Positions 1-9,178 of a stretch of DNA of 64,000 nt are shown here, piece by piece (positions within the stretch are counted from its first letter, which is position 1; each line of letters begins with the position of its first letter). This stretch comes from Roseibium porphyridii. Lineage in GTDB: Bacteria; Pseudomonadota; Alphaproteobacteria; Rhizobiales; Stappiaceae. Location of the stretch: contig NZ_CP120863.1 of the NCBI RefSeq assembly GCF_026191725.2, positions 2,460,001-2,524,000 of the forward strand. The letters run 5' to 3'. A model generated the notes under the pieces. It ran no database searches and was not told where the DNA came from. It was given only the letters and a program-made list of their open reading frames with translations. The translations under genes were made by a program, and so were the position numbers.

Positions 1-117
1 ATTGTTTTAGTGCCCAAAGGCGTTGAAGTCCAAGGGCAGAGTTTTTTCAGTAAAGCCGCCGATCACGCAATAAGCTGTTGGGAACATGCTGACGCCAGCG
101 AACTAGGGCTCCCATAG
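1..117 (+). CDS. C-terminal fragment of a protein cut by the window edge
   Basis: Frame 1 is open from the first base to a TAG at 115-117, giving 38 codons that end in ...ELGLP. The codon choice looks coding, and a strong hairpin terminator follows 60 bases later, as expected at the end of a gene. Too little protein is present to name a family. It could also be a chance open frame. Confidence 0.4.
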   Translation: MVLVPKGVEVQGQSFFSKAADHAISCWEHADASELGLP

Positions 118-176
118 AGGTGGTTTGCCAGGTTCCTCCATCAGGAAATCAACGGCTAGCCACTATCGTCAATAGC

Positions 177-212
177 AAAGGCCACCCGCTGATGCGGGTG
201 GCCCTTCTCTTT
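177..212. terminator. Intrinsic terminator between the edge gene and dctM
   Basis: A perfect 10-bp stem (180-189 with 194-203) closes a TGAT loop. It is flanked by AAAG on the left and a CTTCTCTTT run on the right, so it could work for the plus-strand gene at the edge and for the minus-strand TRAP operon ending at 237. Confidence 0.75.
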
Positions 213-236
213 AGCCAGCACTTGGCGCAATCGGGA

Positions 237-1547
237 TCAGCCAGGCCCCTGACGGATGTTTGCTGGAAGCCAGGTGGCAATTTCCGGGAAGGCGATCAAA
301 ACGAAGACCATCAGGACCATGATCAGGAACATCGGGATACTGGCCCGGGCGATGAAACCCATCTCGTGATGTGTCATGCCCTGAAGGACGAACAGATTGA
401 ACCCGATCGGCGGTGTGATCTGAGCCATTTCGACCACCACGACAATGAAAATACCGAACCAGATCAGATCAATTCCGGCCTGGCGGACCATGGTCTCGAC
501 GACAGCCATGGTCAGCACCACTGAGGAAATGCCATCGAGGAACATTCCCAGGATGATGTAGAAGACCAGAAGCGCCATCAAAAGTTCGAACCGTGACAGT
601 TCCATTTGTGCGATCAGGTCGGCCAGACCACGCGGCAAGCCCGTGAAACCCATGGACAGTGACAGGAAGGCGGCACCGGCCAGGATCAGGGCGATCATCG
701 CCGATGTTCTGGTCGCCCCCATCAGGCTTTCGGCAAAGGTCTTCCAGCTCAGCGACCCCTGGCTGGCGGCCAGGAGCAGGCTGCCGATAACGCCGAAGGC
801 CGCTGCCTCTGTCGCTGTGGCAAAGCCCAGGTACATGGACCCGATCACCAGAAGTATGAGCAGAATGACCGGGATCAGAAAGCGGGAATTCTGAATTCTT
901 TTCGCAAAACTCATCTTGGGTTCCGGTGCCGGATCCCAGTTTTTCGACACTTTCGACATGATCGCCACGTAAGCCATGAACATGGAGGCGAGCACGAGAC
1001 CCGGCAAAATGCCTGCAAAGAAGAGTTTTGAGATGGATTCGTTGATTGTTACGCCATAGACGATCAGTGTCAGCGAGGGCGGGATCATCAGCCCTAGCGT
1101 AGCTGCACCGGCAAGCGTGCCAATCACCATGTTTTCGGGATAATTGCGTTTTCTGAGTTCGGGGATCGACATCTTGCCGACAGTCGTCAATGTGGCTGCG
1201 CTGGACCCTGATACCGCGGCAAAGACGGTGCAACCGACAATGTTGGTGTGCACAAGGCCACCGGGCAATCCTGCCATCCAGGGGCTCAAGCCACGGAACA
1301 TGTCTTCAGATAGCCGCGTTCGGTAAAGGATTTCACCCATCCAGATAAAGAGCGGCAAGGCGGTCAGCGTCCAGCTTGAGGACGAAGACCAGATCGTGGT
1401 CAGCATCACGTCACCCACGGGGCGGGTGGTGAAGAGCTCCATGCCGACCCAGGCAACGCCCATAAGCGCCAGACCGATCCAGACACCGCTGCCCAGAAGC
1501 AGGAGAAGGACGAAGATAAACAGGATGATGATCGAGAAGTCTTCCAT
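237..1547 (-). CDS. dctM: TRAP transporter large permease (DctM family)
   Basis: This 436-residue integral membrane protein is the ion-coupled permease of a tripartite ATP-independent periplasmic transporter. It has the expected run of hydrophobic segments and family signatures such as the loop near MIPPSLTLIVYG and the C-terminal QITPPIGFN. The start is placed at ATG 1545-1547 (MEDFSII...), because it has a GGGGAG ribosome site and lies 4 bases after the dctQ stop; the frame stays open further upstream, but that would overlap dctQ. It is the last gene of the dctP-dctQ-dctM operon and should import the organic or amino-acid-like solute used by the enzymes next to it. The substrate cannot be read from sequence. 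Confidence 0.93.
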   Translation of the reverse strand: MEDFSIIILFIFVLLLLLGSGVWIGLALMGVAWVGMELFTTRPVGDVMLTTIWSSSSSWTLTALPLFIWMGEILYRTRLSEDMFRGLSPWMAGLPGGLVHTNIVGCTVFAAVSGSSAATLTTVGKMSIPELRKRNYPENMVIGTLAGAATLGLMIPPSLTLIVYGVTINESISKLFFAGILPGLVLASMFMAYVAIMSKVSKNWDPAPEPKMSFAKRIQNSRFLIPVILLILLVIGSMYLGFATATEAAAFGVIGSLLLAASQGSLSWKTFAESLMGATRTSAMIALILAGAAFLSLSMGFTGLPRGLADLIAQMELSRFELLMALLVFYIILGMFLDGISSVVLTMAVVETMVRQAGIDLIWFGIFIVVVVEMAQITPPIGFNLFVLQGMTHHEMGFIARASIPMFLIMVLMVFVLIAFPEIATWLPANIRQGPG

Positions 1548-1551
1548 GGCC

Positions 1552-2085
1552 TTACTCCCCGAAACTCTGGTCGACCAGATCGCGCTTGATCCGGTGTTTG
1601 CCGTCAAACAGCAGATGAACGAGATGATCGGTCAGGGCTATCGCCATGATAATCGCACCGGCCAGCATGAAGGATTGCGGGATCCATAGGGGAGTGCGGT
1701 CCTGACCCTGGCTGATGTCGTTGATCATGATGGAGAAATTGACGAACCGCCAACCGAACCAGACGAAATACCACATCACCAGCGCGCCGATTGCGAAGCA
1801 CCACACGTCGATCCATCGCGCAACAGTCGGCGGAACCGCGTTCAAGAGGATCGAGACGCGGATATGGCTGCCGCGGTTGAGAGCGTTTGCGAAAGCCAGG
1901 AAAGAGGCTGCCGCCATGAAGTAACCTGCATATTCCGGAATGCCCGGCGCCACTTCGCCAATCCAGCGGGCAAGCATCTGCAGGACGATCAGGACGAGGA
2001 TCGCAATAAGGCATAAGGCGGCGAGCACGCCGGATGCTAGATAGAGAAAGTCGAGACCGGTCCGAAGTTTCCTGAGCGCTGTCAT
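1552..2085 (-). CDS. dctQ: TRAP transporter small permease (DctQ family)
   Basis: A 177-residue protein with four predicted membrane helices. The pattern of the second half (GSHIRVSILLNAVP followed by a hydrophobic W-rich helix) is typical of DctQ, the small membrane subunit that pairs with DctM. It starts at ATG 2083-2085 after a GGGG-containing ribosome site, and its stop lies just before the dctM start, so the two are translated together. A strong hairpin separates it from dctP upstream. Confidence 0.92.
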   Translation of the reverse strand: MTALRKLRTGLDFLYLASGVLAALCLIAILVLIVLQMLARWIGEVAPGIPEYAGYFMAAASFLAFANALNRGSHIRVSILLNAVPPTVARWIDVWCFAIGALVMWYFVWFGWRFVNFSIMINDISQGQDRTPLWIPQSFMLAGAIIMAIALTDHLVHLLFDGKHRIKRDLVDQSFGE

Positions 2086-2189
2086 AACGTCCCCAATAGG
2101 TTCTTTTCATAACCTTCCACGAACACCCGCCAAGACCCCGGCAGGTGCCCGGGCTCTCAGAGGTCGTCCGAAGAGGCATTTTCAGGAAC

Positions 2190-2216
2190 AGCGGACGGCC
2201 AGACGGGCCGTCCGCT
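2190..2216 (-). promoter_or_regulatory. Hairpin between dctP and dctQ, likely mRNA-stabilising or attenuating
   Basis: A perfect 11-bp inverted repeat (2190-2200 with 2206-2216) with a 5-base loop lies directly after the dctP stop and before dctQ. There is no clear T-run after it on the minus strand. Its position suggests a 3' stabiliser or partial terminator that lets the binding protein be made in excess over the membrane subunits. Confidence 0.6.
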
Positions 2217-2224
2217 AGGTGGCG

Positions 2225-3205
2225 TTACTGCATCGATTTGAAGGATTCGACGATGGCTGCGCCGTCATCGCCGGCAGCTTCCAGCCATTCGTTGGTCATG
2301 GTGACACCGATGTCCTTCAATTCGCCAACCATCTGGTCGGAAGCCGGTCCAACCGTCATGCCGCCGTCGCGCAAGCCTTGCAACGTGAAACCGGTATATT
2401 CTTTCGAACGCCAGTTGCCCGCATATTCGGCCATTTGTGCACAAGCGCGGATGACATTCTTGTTCTGATCCGAAACACCGTCCCAAACCCCTGAATTGAC
2501 CATCACGTAGTTGCGTGGCAACCAGGCATCCACTTCATAGAAATAGTTCAGGGATTCCCATACCTTACGGTCATAACCTGTGGAACCGGATGAGACCATG
2601 GAATCCGCAACGCCAGTAGCGAATGCCTGACTGATTTCAGCTGCCTCGATCGTGACCGGCAACATGCCTGTCAATTCGGCAAGCCGTGATGTCGCGTTGT
2701 TGTAGCTGCGGAACTTGATGCCTTTCATATCTGCGACCGAGTTGACTTCGTTCTTGAAGTACAGGCCCTGCGGTGGCCACGGCACGGCATAGAGAAGCGT
2801 CAGGTTCTGGTCGGCCAGAACTTTTTCAATGGTTGGCTTTGCAGCTTTCCAGAGCTTTTCGCTGTCGTCGAACGAGGTGGCGAGGAACGGGATTGAATCA
2901 AAGCCGAATAGAGCGTTTTCGTTCTGGTGGCCGGAAAGCAGACGTTCGCCGATCGGAACCTGACCGGTCTGGATCGCGCGCTTGATCTGCGCACCGGGGA
3001 AAAGTGACCCGGACGGGTGCGTCACAATTTCGATTTCACCACCGGTGCCGGTGGTCACGCATTTGGCAAATTCAGCGCCGGTTGCGGAGTGGAAGTTGCT
3101 TGCCGAATATGCCATCGGCATATCCCATTTTTCTGCAGCCAGCGCCGGCAGTGTGCTTGCGGCGACCAATGCTGTCGTCGTGAGTACCTTGGTCAAGAAT
3201 TTCAT
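2225..3205 (-). CDS. dctP: TRAP transporter periplasmic solute-binding protein (DctP family)
   Basis: A 326-residue exported protein. It begins with a signal peptide (MKFLTKVLTTTALVAAS, then an ALA-A cleavage site) and continues with the DctP fold. The segment GIKFRSYNNATS carries the arginine that binds the substrate carboxylate in this family, and SGSTGYD and VMVNSGVWDG are also family-like. The start is ATG 3203-3205, with AGAAGGGAG upstream; the open frame extends further back but only through non-signal sequence. The protein captures a carboxylated solute in the periplasm and hands it to DctQM. The D-amino-acid-dehydrogenase-like gene lies just upstream in the same direction, so it probably shares the transcript. 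Confidence 0.94.
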   Translation of the reverse strand: MKFLTKVLTTTALVAASTLPALAAEKWDMPMAYSASNFHSATGAEFAKCVTTGTGGEIEIVTHPSGSLFPGAQIKRAIQTGQVPIGERLLSGHQNENALFGFDSIPFLATSFDDSEKLWKAAKPTIEKVLADQNLTLLYAVPWPPQGLYFKNEVNSVADMKGIKFRSYNNATSRLAELTGMLPVTIEAAEISQAFATGVADSMVSSGSTGYDRKVWESLNYFYEVDAWLPRNYVMVNSGVWDGVSDQNKNVIRACAQMAEYAGNWRSKEYTGFTLQGLRDGGMTVGPASDQMVGELKDIGVTMTNEWLEAAGDDGAAIVESFKSMQ

Positions 3206-3255
3206 TTTAGTGCTCCCTTCTGGTTGGGTTTGCAGCCGGTTCCTGCTTGCTGTGC

Positions 3256-4500
3256 TTATTGTTGGAACCGTGCAGCGGAAAATGGCGAAAGATCGAGATT
3301 TGTTTTTTTTGCCGAGATCATTTGCGCCAAAAGACGGCCGGTTTTTGGTCCTCCTGTCAAACCGATATGATGATGTCCGAAGCCGAGCCAGGCACCTTTG
3401 ACGCCTGGTACGGGGCCGATTGCCGGAATGGAATCCGAAGGGGCAGGGCGATGCCCCATCCATTCCACTTCCCTTTTCCATGTAAGACCAGGCATTGCCG
3501 CACGGATATTGCGTTTCAACAATTCGATGGGCGCTTTGGAAGGTGATGCTTCCAGGCCGCCGAATTCGACAACACCTGCCAATCTGATCCGCCCCTCCAT
3601 GGGCGTGATGACGAACTTGCCGCTGGCGACCATCACAGGTGAGCGCGGCATGAAATTAGGCTCCCAAAGTTCCAGATGGTATCCGCGTTCGCTTTCCAGG
3701 GGAACATTGAGACCAAGTTGATCTGCCAATGGTTTCGACCAGGCTCCGGTCGCAATCAGAATGTCGTCCGCTTCGATCTGCCCGCTGCTTGTCTCCAGCG
3801 AAGGCGGACCGTCTCCATTCCGGTTGATCCGGTGCACCTCCGCCTGAATGAATTCTGCGCCGTTGGCGACCGCGTGAGCTGCAAGAGCCTTGACGTATCT
3901 GCCGGGATCCGTGATGCGGCCATGATTTGTGAGCTTGGCAGCAAACCCTATGTCGGGCGAATAGCCACTGTCATAGTCAGCAACGGCGGGACCCTCCAGC
4001 TCTTCCCACTCAAAGCCACAGTCGGCCCTGATTGACCAGCCGAAAGCATCTTCTTCATAGTGCGCTCGGTCCCGGTAGAGAAAGAGGTAGTCCGCGGGCA
4101 CGATAAAGTGCTCCGCGCCGGTTCCGGCTGCGAGAGCCTGATGTTCGGCGAGGCTGTCGCCGACGATCTCGCCCACCGCCTTGGCGATCCGTTTCACATC
4201 CCGTTCGTTGGCATGGGACAGGTATTTGGTCAGCCATGGCAGGAGCTTTGGCAGATATGCCCATTTCAGGAACAGCGGCATATCGGGCGAAAACAGCATT
4301 CGCGGTGCTTTGCGCAGCAAGCCCGGGACTGTAACCGGCACCATTGAACAGGAGGCGAGTACACCCCCATTGCCGTGGCTGGCTCCTTCTCCGGGAGCTG
4401 CCTTGTCGATCAGGATGACTTTGTGTCCCTCACGCTGCATCCAGATCGCGGTTGAAACGCCAACAATTCCGGCACCTATAATGGCGACTGTTTTGGTCAT
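3256..4500 (-). CDS. FAD-dependent D-amino-acid dehydrogenase-like oxidoreductase (DadA family)
   Basis: A 414-residue flavoprotein with an N-terminal FAD-binding GxGxxG motif ([13 protein letters not shown], residues 6-18) followed by a conserved acidic residue, and a C-terminal [13 protein letters not shown] segment typical of DadA/D-hydroxyproline dehydrogenase relatives. Such enzymes oxidise D-amino acids or imino acids to keto acids or imines and pass electrons to the membrane. Its ATG overlaps the stop of the enolase-superfamily gene (ATGA), so the two are co-translated. A racemase or dehydratase working with a D-amino-acid dehydrogenase and a TRAP importer fits uptake and breakdown of an amino acid such as a hydroxyproline or betaine. 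The exact substrate is unknown. Confidence 0.85.
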   Translation of the reverse strand: MTKTVAIIGAGIVGVSTAIWMQREGHKVILIDKAAPGEGASHGNGGVLASCSMVPVTVPGLLRKAPRMLFSPDMPLFLKWAYLPKLLPWLTKYLSHANERDVKRIAKAVGEIVGDSLAEHQALAAGTGAEHFIVPADYLFLYRDRAHYEEDAFGWSIRADCGFEWEELEGPAVADYDSGYSPDIGFAAKLTNHGRITDPGRYVKALAAHAVANGAEFIQAEVHRINRNGDGPPSLETSSGQIEADDILIATGAWSKPLADQLGLNVPLESERGYHLELWEPNFMPRSPVMVASGKFVITPMEGRIRLAGVVEFGGLEASPSKAPIELLKRNIRAAMPGLTWKREVEWMGHRPAPSDSIPAIGPVPGVKGAWLGFGHHHIGLTGGPKTGRLLAQMISAKKTNLDLSPFSAARFQQ

Positions 4501-5624
4501 GCAGCCACCTTGGTCACGGCAGCGTGGTTCAGGCGGTCGATGTCCGGTTTTATGCCAAGGCCCGGATCATTCGGTACGATGACCTGCCCATCCTTAACCG
4601 GGAATGGCGTTTCGAGGATGTCCTGCTTCAGAAAATACCGAGCCTGGTAGAATTCGCAGCCAAGCGTGATTTCCGGTGTCGCGGCAATCATGTGTGTACC
4701 GGCAAGGTGAGCCAGTCCGGCCTCGAACATGTCGCCGCCATAGGCTGACAGCCCATTGGCTGCCGCCATTTTTGCTACTTCCTGTGCCCGGGACAAACTT
4801 CCGGCCTTCATCGCCTTAATTGAGACGCCATCACAAATGCCTTCCTGGACGGCCCGCGTCATGTCTTCGGGGCCAAAGACGGATTCGTCCGCCAAAAGCG
4901 GCACTTTCAGCATCTCGCGCAGCCGCGCCATCATCGCAAATTGAGTGTGACGCACCGGCTGTTCGATGAAGTCCGGCTCAAATTCGGCAATATCTGCGAC
5001 ACGGGAGGGAGCTTCATCGATCGACAGGCCTTGATTGAAATCGACCCTGACACTCAGTGTCGGGTAGTCCTTGGCAAGAGCGTTGAGCCGCATGGTGTCA
5101 AAGGCATGATCCTTAAAGCCGGCCTTCAGCTTCACGATGCCGACACCGTCTTCCACCAATCGGTCCAACAGGCGCCGGTCGTTGTCGAAGTCCGGGTCTG
5201 CGATTGAAACCGACAAGGGAATCGTTTCGCGGCACTTGCCGCCCAATAATGCCCAGGCCGGGGTGTTGAGAATTTGTCCTGTCAGGTCAAGCAAGGCCGT
5301 ATCAACAGCCGTTTTTGCTTCTGTTGCGTGGGCGACGGCGCGTGCGGCATCGCCCATAATTGCGGCCCGGTCGCCAATTCTTCTTCCCACGACCAGCGGA
5401 CGTATATATCGGTCGAGTGCTGCAAAGCTTGCTTCGGGTGAGCCGGTGAAGACCGACCAGGGGGATGCTTCGCCCCAGCCAACGTGCCCCCCTTCGCTCG
5501 TGAGGGATACGACAATGATCTCACAGGCACCTTCCACCGTTCCGATCCCATGGTCGCGGCGCGACAGGACTGGAAGCGACAGATGCCAAAGCTTCATCGC
5601 CGTGATCTTCTGATCAAGATCCAT
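4497..5624 (-). CDS. Enolase-superfamily enzyme, muconate-lactonizing (MLE) subgroup
   Basis: A 375-residue protein with an N-terminal capping domain and a C-terminal TIM barrel. The MLE-subgroup acid/base and metal residues are all visible: KLK (K165, K167), metal ligands D195 (VRVDFN), E221 (IEQP) and D246 (ADES), and the second catalytic lysine K270 (VSIK). It should therefore be an active epimerase, racemase or dehydratase on a carboxylate. The family includes dipeptide epimerases, N-succinylamino-acid racemase, hydroxyproline-betaine epimerase and cis-3-hydroxyproline dehydratase, and I cannot choose between them. The start is ATG 5622-5624 behind GAAGGGGAAC. The next gene is a D-amino-acid-dehydrogenase-like enzyme, which favours an amino-acid substrate. 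Confidence 0.88.
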   Translation of the reverse strand: MDLDQKITAMKLWHLSLPVLSRRDHGIGTVEGACEIIVVSLTSEGGHVGWGEASPWSVFTGSPEASFAALDRYIRPLVVGRRIGDRAAIMGDAARAVAHATEAKTAVDTALLDLTGQILNTPAWALLGGKCRETIPLSVSIADPDFDNDRRLLDRLVEDGVGIVKLKAGFKDHAFDTMRLNALAKDYPTLSVRVDFNQGLSIDEAPSRVADIAEFEPDFIEQPVRHTQFAMMARLREMLKVPLLADESVFGPEDMTRAVQEGICDGVSIKAMKAGSLSRAQEVAKMAAANGLSAYGGDMFEAGLAHLAGTHMIAATPEITLGCEFYQARYFLKQDILETPFPVKDGQVIVPNDPGLGIKPDIDRLNHAAVTKVAA

Positions 5625-5733
5625 CAAGTTCCCCTTCGATAGCGACAGTGACGCCTGATAATCATCATTTCAAATACAAAGACTTTGATGTTCCATCATT
5701 TTTTGTGATACATGGGCTCAAAAGGACGCGCGT

Positions 5734-6648
5734 ATGGCTTTGAGATTTCGACAACTTCAGGCATTTCACGCCATCTTTGAAACCGGGACGGTGACAGGCG
5801 CTGCCGAGCAGTTGGGCATCTCCCAACCGGGTATTTCCAATCTGCTTGCCCAATTGGAGCGCCAAACCCGTTTGAAGCTCTTTGAACGGACCAAGGGCCG
5901 TCTCCAACCAACGCCGGTTGCCGACGTTCTGTTTCGCGAAGTCGACACGGTGGTTCGCGGCCTTGATCATGTCGGACAGGCGATCCACGACCTGCAAAAC
6001 AAGCAGGCGGGCCAGCTTCAGGTGGCGGCACCACACCTTTTGTCGTTTGGGTTCATGCCCGGTGAAATCGCCCGGTTCGCCGAGACGCGGCCTGATTTGC
6101 TCATTTCGTTCCAGTCTCAGTATTCGTCCAAGATCCAGGAATGGGTCATGGCCGGATTGTTCGAGATTGGCGTTTGTGAAATGCCTGTCTATCACGACAC
6201 GCTTGCGCGGGAGGTGTTTCACTTCGAAACCCTCGCCGTTTTGCCGAAGGACCACGAGCTTGCGCGGTACCCCCGGCTCACGCCGGAATTGCTGGACAGT
6301 CAGCCGTTTATCGTCATGGGGCCGGAGCACATGACCCATCGGCGCACGCGGGAAGCTTTTGAAAGCCGCAACGCCGGTTGGCGGCCGCAAATTCATACCC
6401 ACTTGTCGGAAAACCTCCTGAGTTTCGTCAAGCAGGGGATGGGAGTGGCCCTGATCGACCCCTTCACGGTGCATTTCGACAAGGAGCCTGGTTACGTCAC
6501 GCGGCCCTTTGAACCAGCAATCATGCTCGACCTGGCTCTCATCACCTCGCGCAATCGTCCACTGACACCGGTTGCGCAGACGTTTCTGGCGCAACTGCGG
6601 GACAGTCTGGCGGCCTTTGCTGCCAAGACCCATCGGAATGGTGTCTAG
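5734..6648 (+). CDS. LysR-family transcriptional regulator
   Basis: A 304-residue LysR protein. The winged helix-turn-helix occupies residues 1-60 (FRQLQAFHAIFETG...ISQPGISNLLAQLE) and is followed by the periplasmic-binding-like effector domain. It starts at ATG 5734 after AAAGGAC and is divergent from the enolase-superfamily gene across about 110 bp, the usual arrangement for a LysR regulator controlling its neighbour. It probably governs the minus-strand operon of enzyme, DadA-like protein and TRAP transporter. Its TAG stop shares the palindrome CTAG with the stop of the opposing thiamine-diphosphate enzyme. Confidence 0.93.
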   Translation: MALRFRQLQAFHAIFETGTVTGAAEQLGISQPGISNLLAQLERQTRLKLFERTKGRLQPTPVADVLFREVDTVVRGLDHVGQAIHDLQNKQAGQLQVAAPHLLSFGFMPGEIARFAETRPDLLISFQSQYSSKIQEWVMAGLFEIGVCEMPVYHDTLAREVFHFETLAVLPKDHELARYPRLTPELLDSQPFIVMGPEHMTHRRTREAFESRNAGWRPQIHTHLSENLLSFVKQGMGVALIDPFTVHFDKEPGYVTRPFEPAIMLDLALITSRNRPLTPVAQTFLAQLRDSLAAFAAKTHRNGV

Positions 6649-8333
6649 GCCACCCATTCGGAAACCGGAGCGGCAGCTTCGTGAAGGGGCTGGGAAATCA
6701 CATCGACCAGCGTCGGGCCGTCATGGTTGACAGCTTCCGTGAGGATTTTCTTCAAGTCAGCCGGATCCTCAACGCGCCAGCTTTTGACCCCAAAGGCACT
6801 TGCGACAGCCGCATGGTCCGTTCGATTGAAATCGACGTTATAGAACCTGCGACCGAAACCTGCGTTCTGCCCCGCCTTGATCCAGCCATAGGTTGAATTT
6901 GAAAAGACAATGGACGTGATCGGCATCCGGTAGCGGACCATGGTTTCGAACTCGCCGCAGGAGAAACCGAAACTGCCGTCACCCATTGCCGCAATGGTTT
7001 TTACGCCCGGTCGGCCCACATGTGCACCCATGGAAGCTGCGAGTGCATAACCAAGGGCTCCATGCGCCCTGTTGGTGATGAAATGACGGCCAGGTTTGCG
7101 CCATCGGTAGTGAGCACTGAAATAGGGACAAGGCGTGCCGGGATCGGCCACGATTGTTGCATCGTCTTCCAGAATGTCCATCAGCGCGGCGATGACGGCT
7201 TCGGGGCGGATCGGTCGATCCGTTGATGCTGCGAGCAAATCGAATTCGGAAGTTTTTGCACTCCAGGCAGCTGCAGCGCGGGCCGCACCGTTCTGCGTTG
7301 CAACGCCTGGCAAAGCGGCAAGTTCTGCAGCCAGCGCGTTGAGCGCCGATCGGGCATCGGCATTGATGGCAACGGCCGTTTGATAGTTTGCGCCGATCAC
7401 CATCGGATCGCTATCAATGTGAAGGATGGTCTTGTCCCGGCCCGGCGAGCGCCAGCGCTCGGTTGTCACCGACCCGGCTCGGCAACCTACGAACAAGATC
7501 ACATCGGCTGCGTCGACGGCAGCCCGAGTGGCCGGATTGCCCCCATTGGAACCGACAACACCAAGCGCAAGAGGATCGGTCTCGGCGATGCTGCCCTGGC
7601 CCGACACCGTCGTGGCTACCGGTGCTTGAAGCATTCGGGCAACATTTGCCAAGGCATCTTCAGCTCCCGACAGAACCGGGCCACCGCCGCAAATGACGAT
7701 GGCGTTTTGTGCGCCGGCCAGCAAACGCGCAGCCTCTTCAATTGCCTCCGGGTCAGGAGCGGCGCGCTCGGCTGGAAACGTTCGGTGGCGTGGATCGGCC
7801 CAAATCTCGGTTTCGTCCACCGGCGCTTTTTGCGTGTCGAATGGAAGAGCCAGATGAGTTGCCCCTGGTGTGCCCGTGGTCATCGCGCGGAAGGCTGCAC
7901 GCACTTGCGCGGGTAAGCGTGTTGCGTCGTCCAGCGACGTGTTCCATTTGGCGAGTGGCCCGAAGAGGGCCACCTGGTCAAGTTCGGTCAATGGATAACG
8001 GCCGCGGCTTGTGGTGGCCACGTCGGTTGTAATCGCAAGGATCGGGACAGAGCTTTCGTTCGCTTCGACGACGCCGGGCAGAATATAGGTTGCGCCGCCG
8101 CCAGATGGGCCTTCGCAGACACCAGGTTTTCCTGTGACGCGTGCATAGCCGTCGGCCATGTAGGCAGCGTGACGCTCGTCGCGGGTCAAAAGGTGGTTGA
8201 TACCATGATTGAGCCGGGCCAACGCATCATAGAAGGGCAGTGTGGTGTCGCCGCACAGACCGAAAATCTCGGTTACACCGTGGGCTTCAAGCATGCGCAC
8301 CATGGCCTCTGCGCCGGTCAGTTGATTGCTCAT
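6645..8333 (-). CDS. Thiamine-diphosphate-dependent enzyme, acetolactate synthase/decarboxylase-like
   Basis: A 562-residue protein with the three-domain layout of the POX/acetolactate synthase family. An N-terminal pyrimidine-binding domain holds the conserved glutamate (TRDERHAAYMADGYAR), a central Rossmann-like domain follows, and a C-terminal diphosphate-binding domain has the GDGS...N motif (GDGSFGFSC, then FSNSTYGW). Start ATG 8331-8333 has GGAG 8 bases upstream. Family members decarboxylate or join 2-keto acids (acetolactate synthase, benzoylformate decarboxylase, sulfoacetaldehyde acetyltransferase, glyoxylate carboligase). No small regulatory subunit is nearby, which argues against biosynthetic acetolactate synthase. 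It may process the keto acid made by this catabolic cluster. Confidence 0.85.
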   Translation of the reverse strand: MSNQLTGAEAMVRMLEAHGVTEIFGLCGDTTLPFYDALARLNHGINHLLTRDERHAAYMADGYARVTGKPGVCEGPSGGGATYILPGVVEANESSVPILAITTDVATTSRGRYPLTELDQVALFGPLAKWNTSLDDATRLPAQVRAAFRAMTTGTPGATHLALPFDTQKAPVDETEIWADPRHRTFPAERAAPDPEAIEEAARLLAGAQNAIVICGGGPVLSGAEDALANVARMLQAPVATTVSGQGSIAETDPLALGVVGSNGGNPATRAAVDAADVILFVGCRAGSVTTERWRSPGRDKTILHIDSDPMVIGANYQTAVAINADARSALNALAAELAALPGVATQNGAARAAAAWSAKTSEFDLLAASTDRPIRPEAVIAALMDILEDDATIVADPGTPCPYFSAHYRWRKPGRHFITNRAHGALGYALAASMGAHVGRPGVKTIAAMGDGSFGFSCGEFETMVRYRMPITSIVFSNSTYGWIKAGQNAGFGRRFYNVDFNRTDHAAVASAFGVKSWRVEDPADLKKILTEAVNHDGPTLVDVISQPLHEAAAPVSEWVA

Positions 8334-8361
8334 CAGGTTTGCTCCAAGTATGAATACATAT

Positions 8362-8371
8362 CTGTATACAG
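8362..8371. promoter_or_regulatory. Palindromic GTATAC site, candidate FCD-GntR operator
   Basis: CTGTATACAG is a perfect 10-bp palindrome matching the known FCD-GntR operator style (TNGTNNNACNA, often GTATAC-centred). It sits in the divergent gap 29 bp upstream of the thiamine-diphosphate enzyme and about 115 bp before the GntR gene, where a regulator of both would bind. Confidence 0.5.
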
Positions 8372-8485
8372 GCTTGAATATTGCAATCAAGCCCCGAATG
8401 TGTCACCACCCAAAACAAGCCTCGGATTTTGTCGAGCTGAACTGCGCTGACCGAAGACTAAGCCGAACCCAAGACAAAGGATGCC

Positions 8486-9178
8486 ATGTCGGAGACCTAT
8501 GATCAGATTAAGTCGATGGTTGTGGGCTTCGCCCTGCGCCCCGGCGACAGGTTGAACGAAAGTGCCTTGTCCAAGGATCTAGGCGTATCGAGGACCCCAC
8601 TGCGTGAAGCTCTTAACCGGCTTGTCGCCGAAGGCCTGATCGATGCACGACCGGGGGAAGGGTTTTTCTGCCGGAGGCTCGATGCTGAAGGTGTGCATGA
8701 CTTGTACGATCTGCGCGAAGTACTGGAAGTGGCTGCGGTAAAACGGGCCTGCGAGCGCGCAAGCGACGCCGACCTCAAGGAGCTGGCAGACTGGCTGAGC
8801 GCCAAAGGCCTCAAGGTGGCCGGACTGACTGTTGCCGAAGCGTGTGAGCGCGACGAAGCGTTTCATGTGAAGATTGCGGAACTTTCAGGAAATCCTCTGT
8901 TGGTTGCTCAGTTAAGGGCGCTGAATGAGAAGATCCGCTACCTGCGATGGGTCCAACTTGATGAAGACAGGCTCAAGACGACAAAGGCTGGGCACCGCAA
9001 TGTCATGAGTGCGCTGCTTGCCCGCGATGGCACGGGGGCGACGACAGCGATGCGCGAGCATATTTCCTTGCGAATGGATCAGATCAACGATGCGGTCAGT
9101 AAGGGGATTTCAAACATCTATCTGGACCGCACGGATGCGCTAACCGGACATATCCTGAGTTCGGAGGACGCAGCATGA
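8486..9178 (+). CDS. GntR-family regulator with FCD domain
   Basis: A 230-residue protein. The N-terminal winged helix (LNESALSKDLGVSRTPLREALNRLVAEGLI) is followed by an all-helical FCD effector domain beginning around YDLREVLEVAAVKRAC; residues such as FHVKIAELSGNP are typical of its metal and ligand pocket. The start at ATG 8486 follows AAGG; the ATG at 8481 is in another frame. It is divergent from the thiamine-diphosphate enzyme and overlaps the following racemase-family gene by four bases (ATGA), so it probably controls both in response to a small carboxylic acid. Confidence 0.92.
   Translation: MSETYDQIKSMVVGFALRPGDRLNESALSKDLGVSRTPLREALNRLVAEGLIDARPGEGFFCRRLDAEGVHDLYDLREVLEVAAVKRACERASDADLKELADWLSAKGLKVAGLTVAEACERDEAFHVKIAELSGNPLLVAQLRALNEKIRYLRWVQLDEDRLKTTKAGHRNVMSALLARDGTGATTAMREHISLRMDQINDAVSKGISNIYLDRTDALTGHILSSEDAA

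Noticed and set aside
469..1233. A 254-codon minus-strand open frame inside dctM
   Set aside because: It is another frame of the same DctM gene and its translation is rich in R, H, D and C with no family pattern.
5665..6657. A 330-codon open frame antisense to the LysR gene
   Set aside because: It lies wholly over the LysR gene, whose plus-strand protein has clear family motifs. The minus-strand translation is low-complexity and resembles no family, so it is a shadow of high-GC coding DNA.
6645..8333. Calling the thiamine-diphosphate enzyme ilvB (acetolactate synthase)
   Set aside because: There is no regulatory subunit gene beside it, and its setting is catabolic under an FCD-GntR regulator, so the specific name is not supported.
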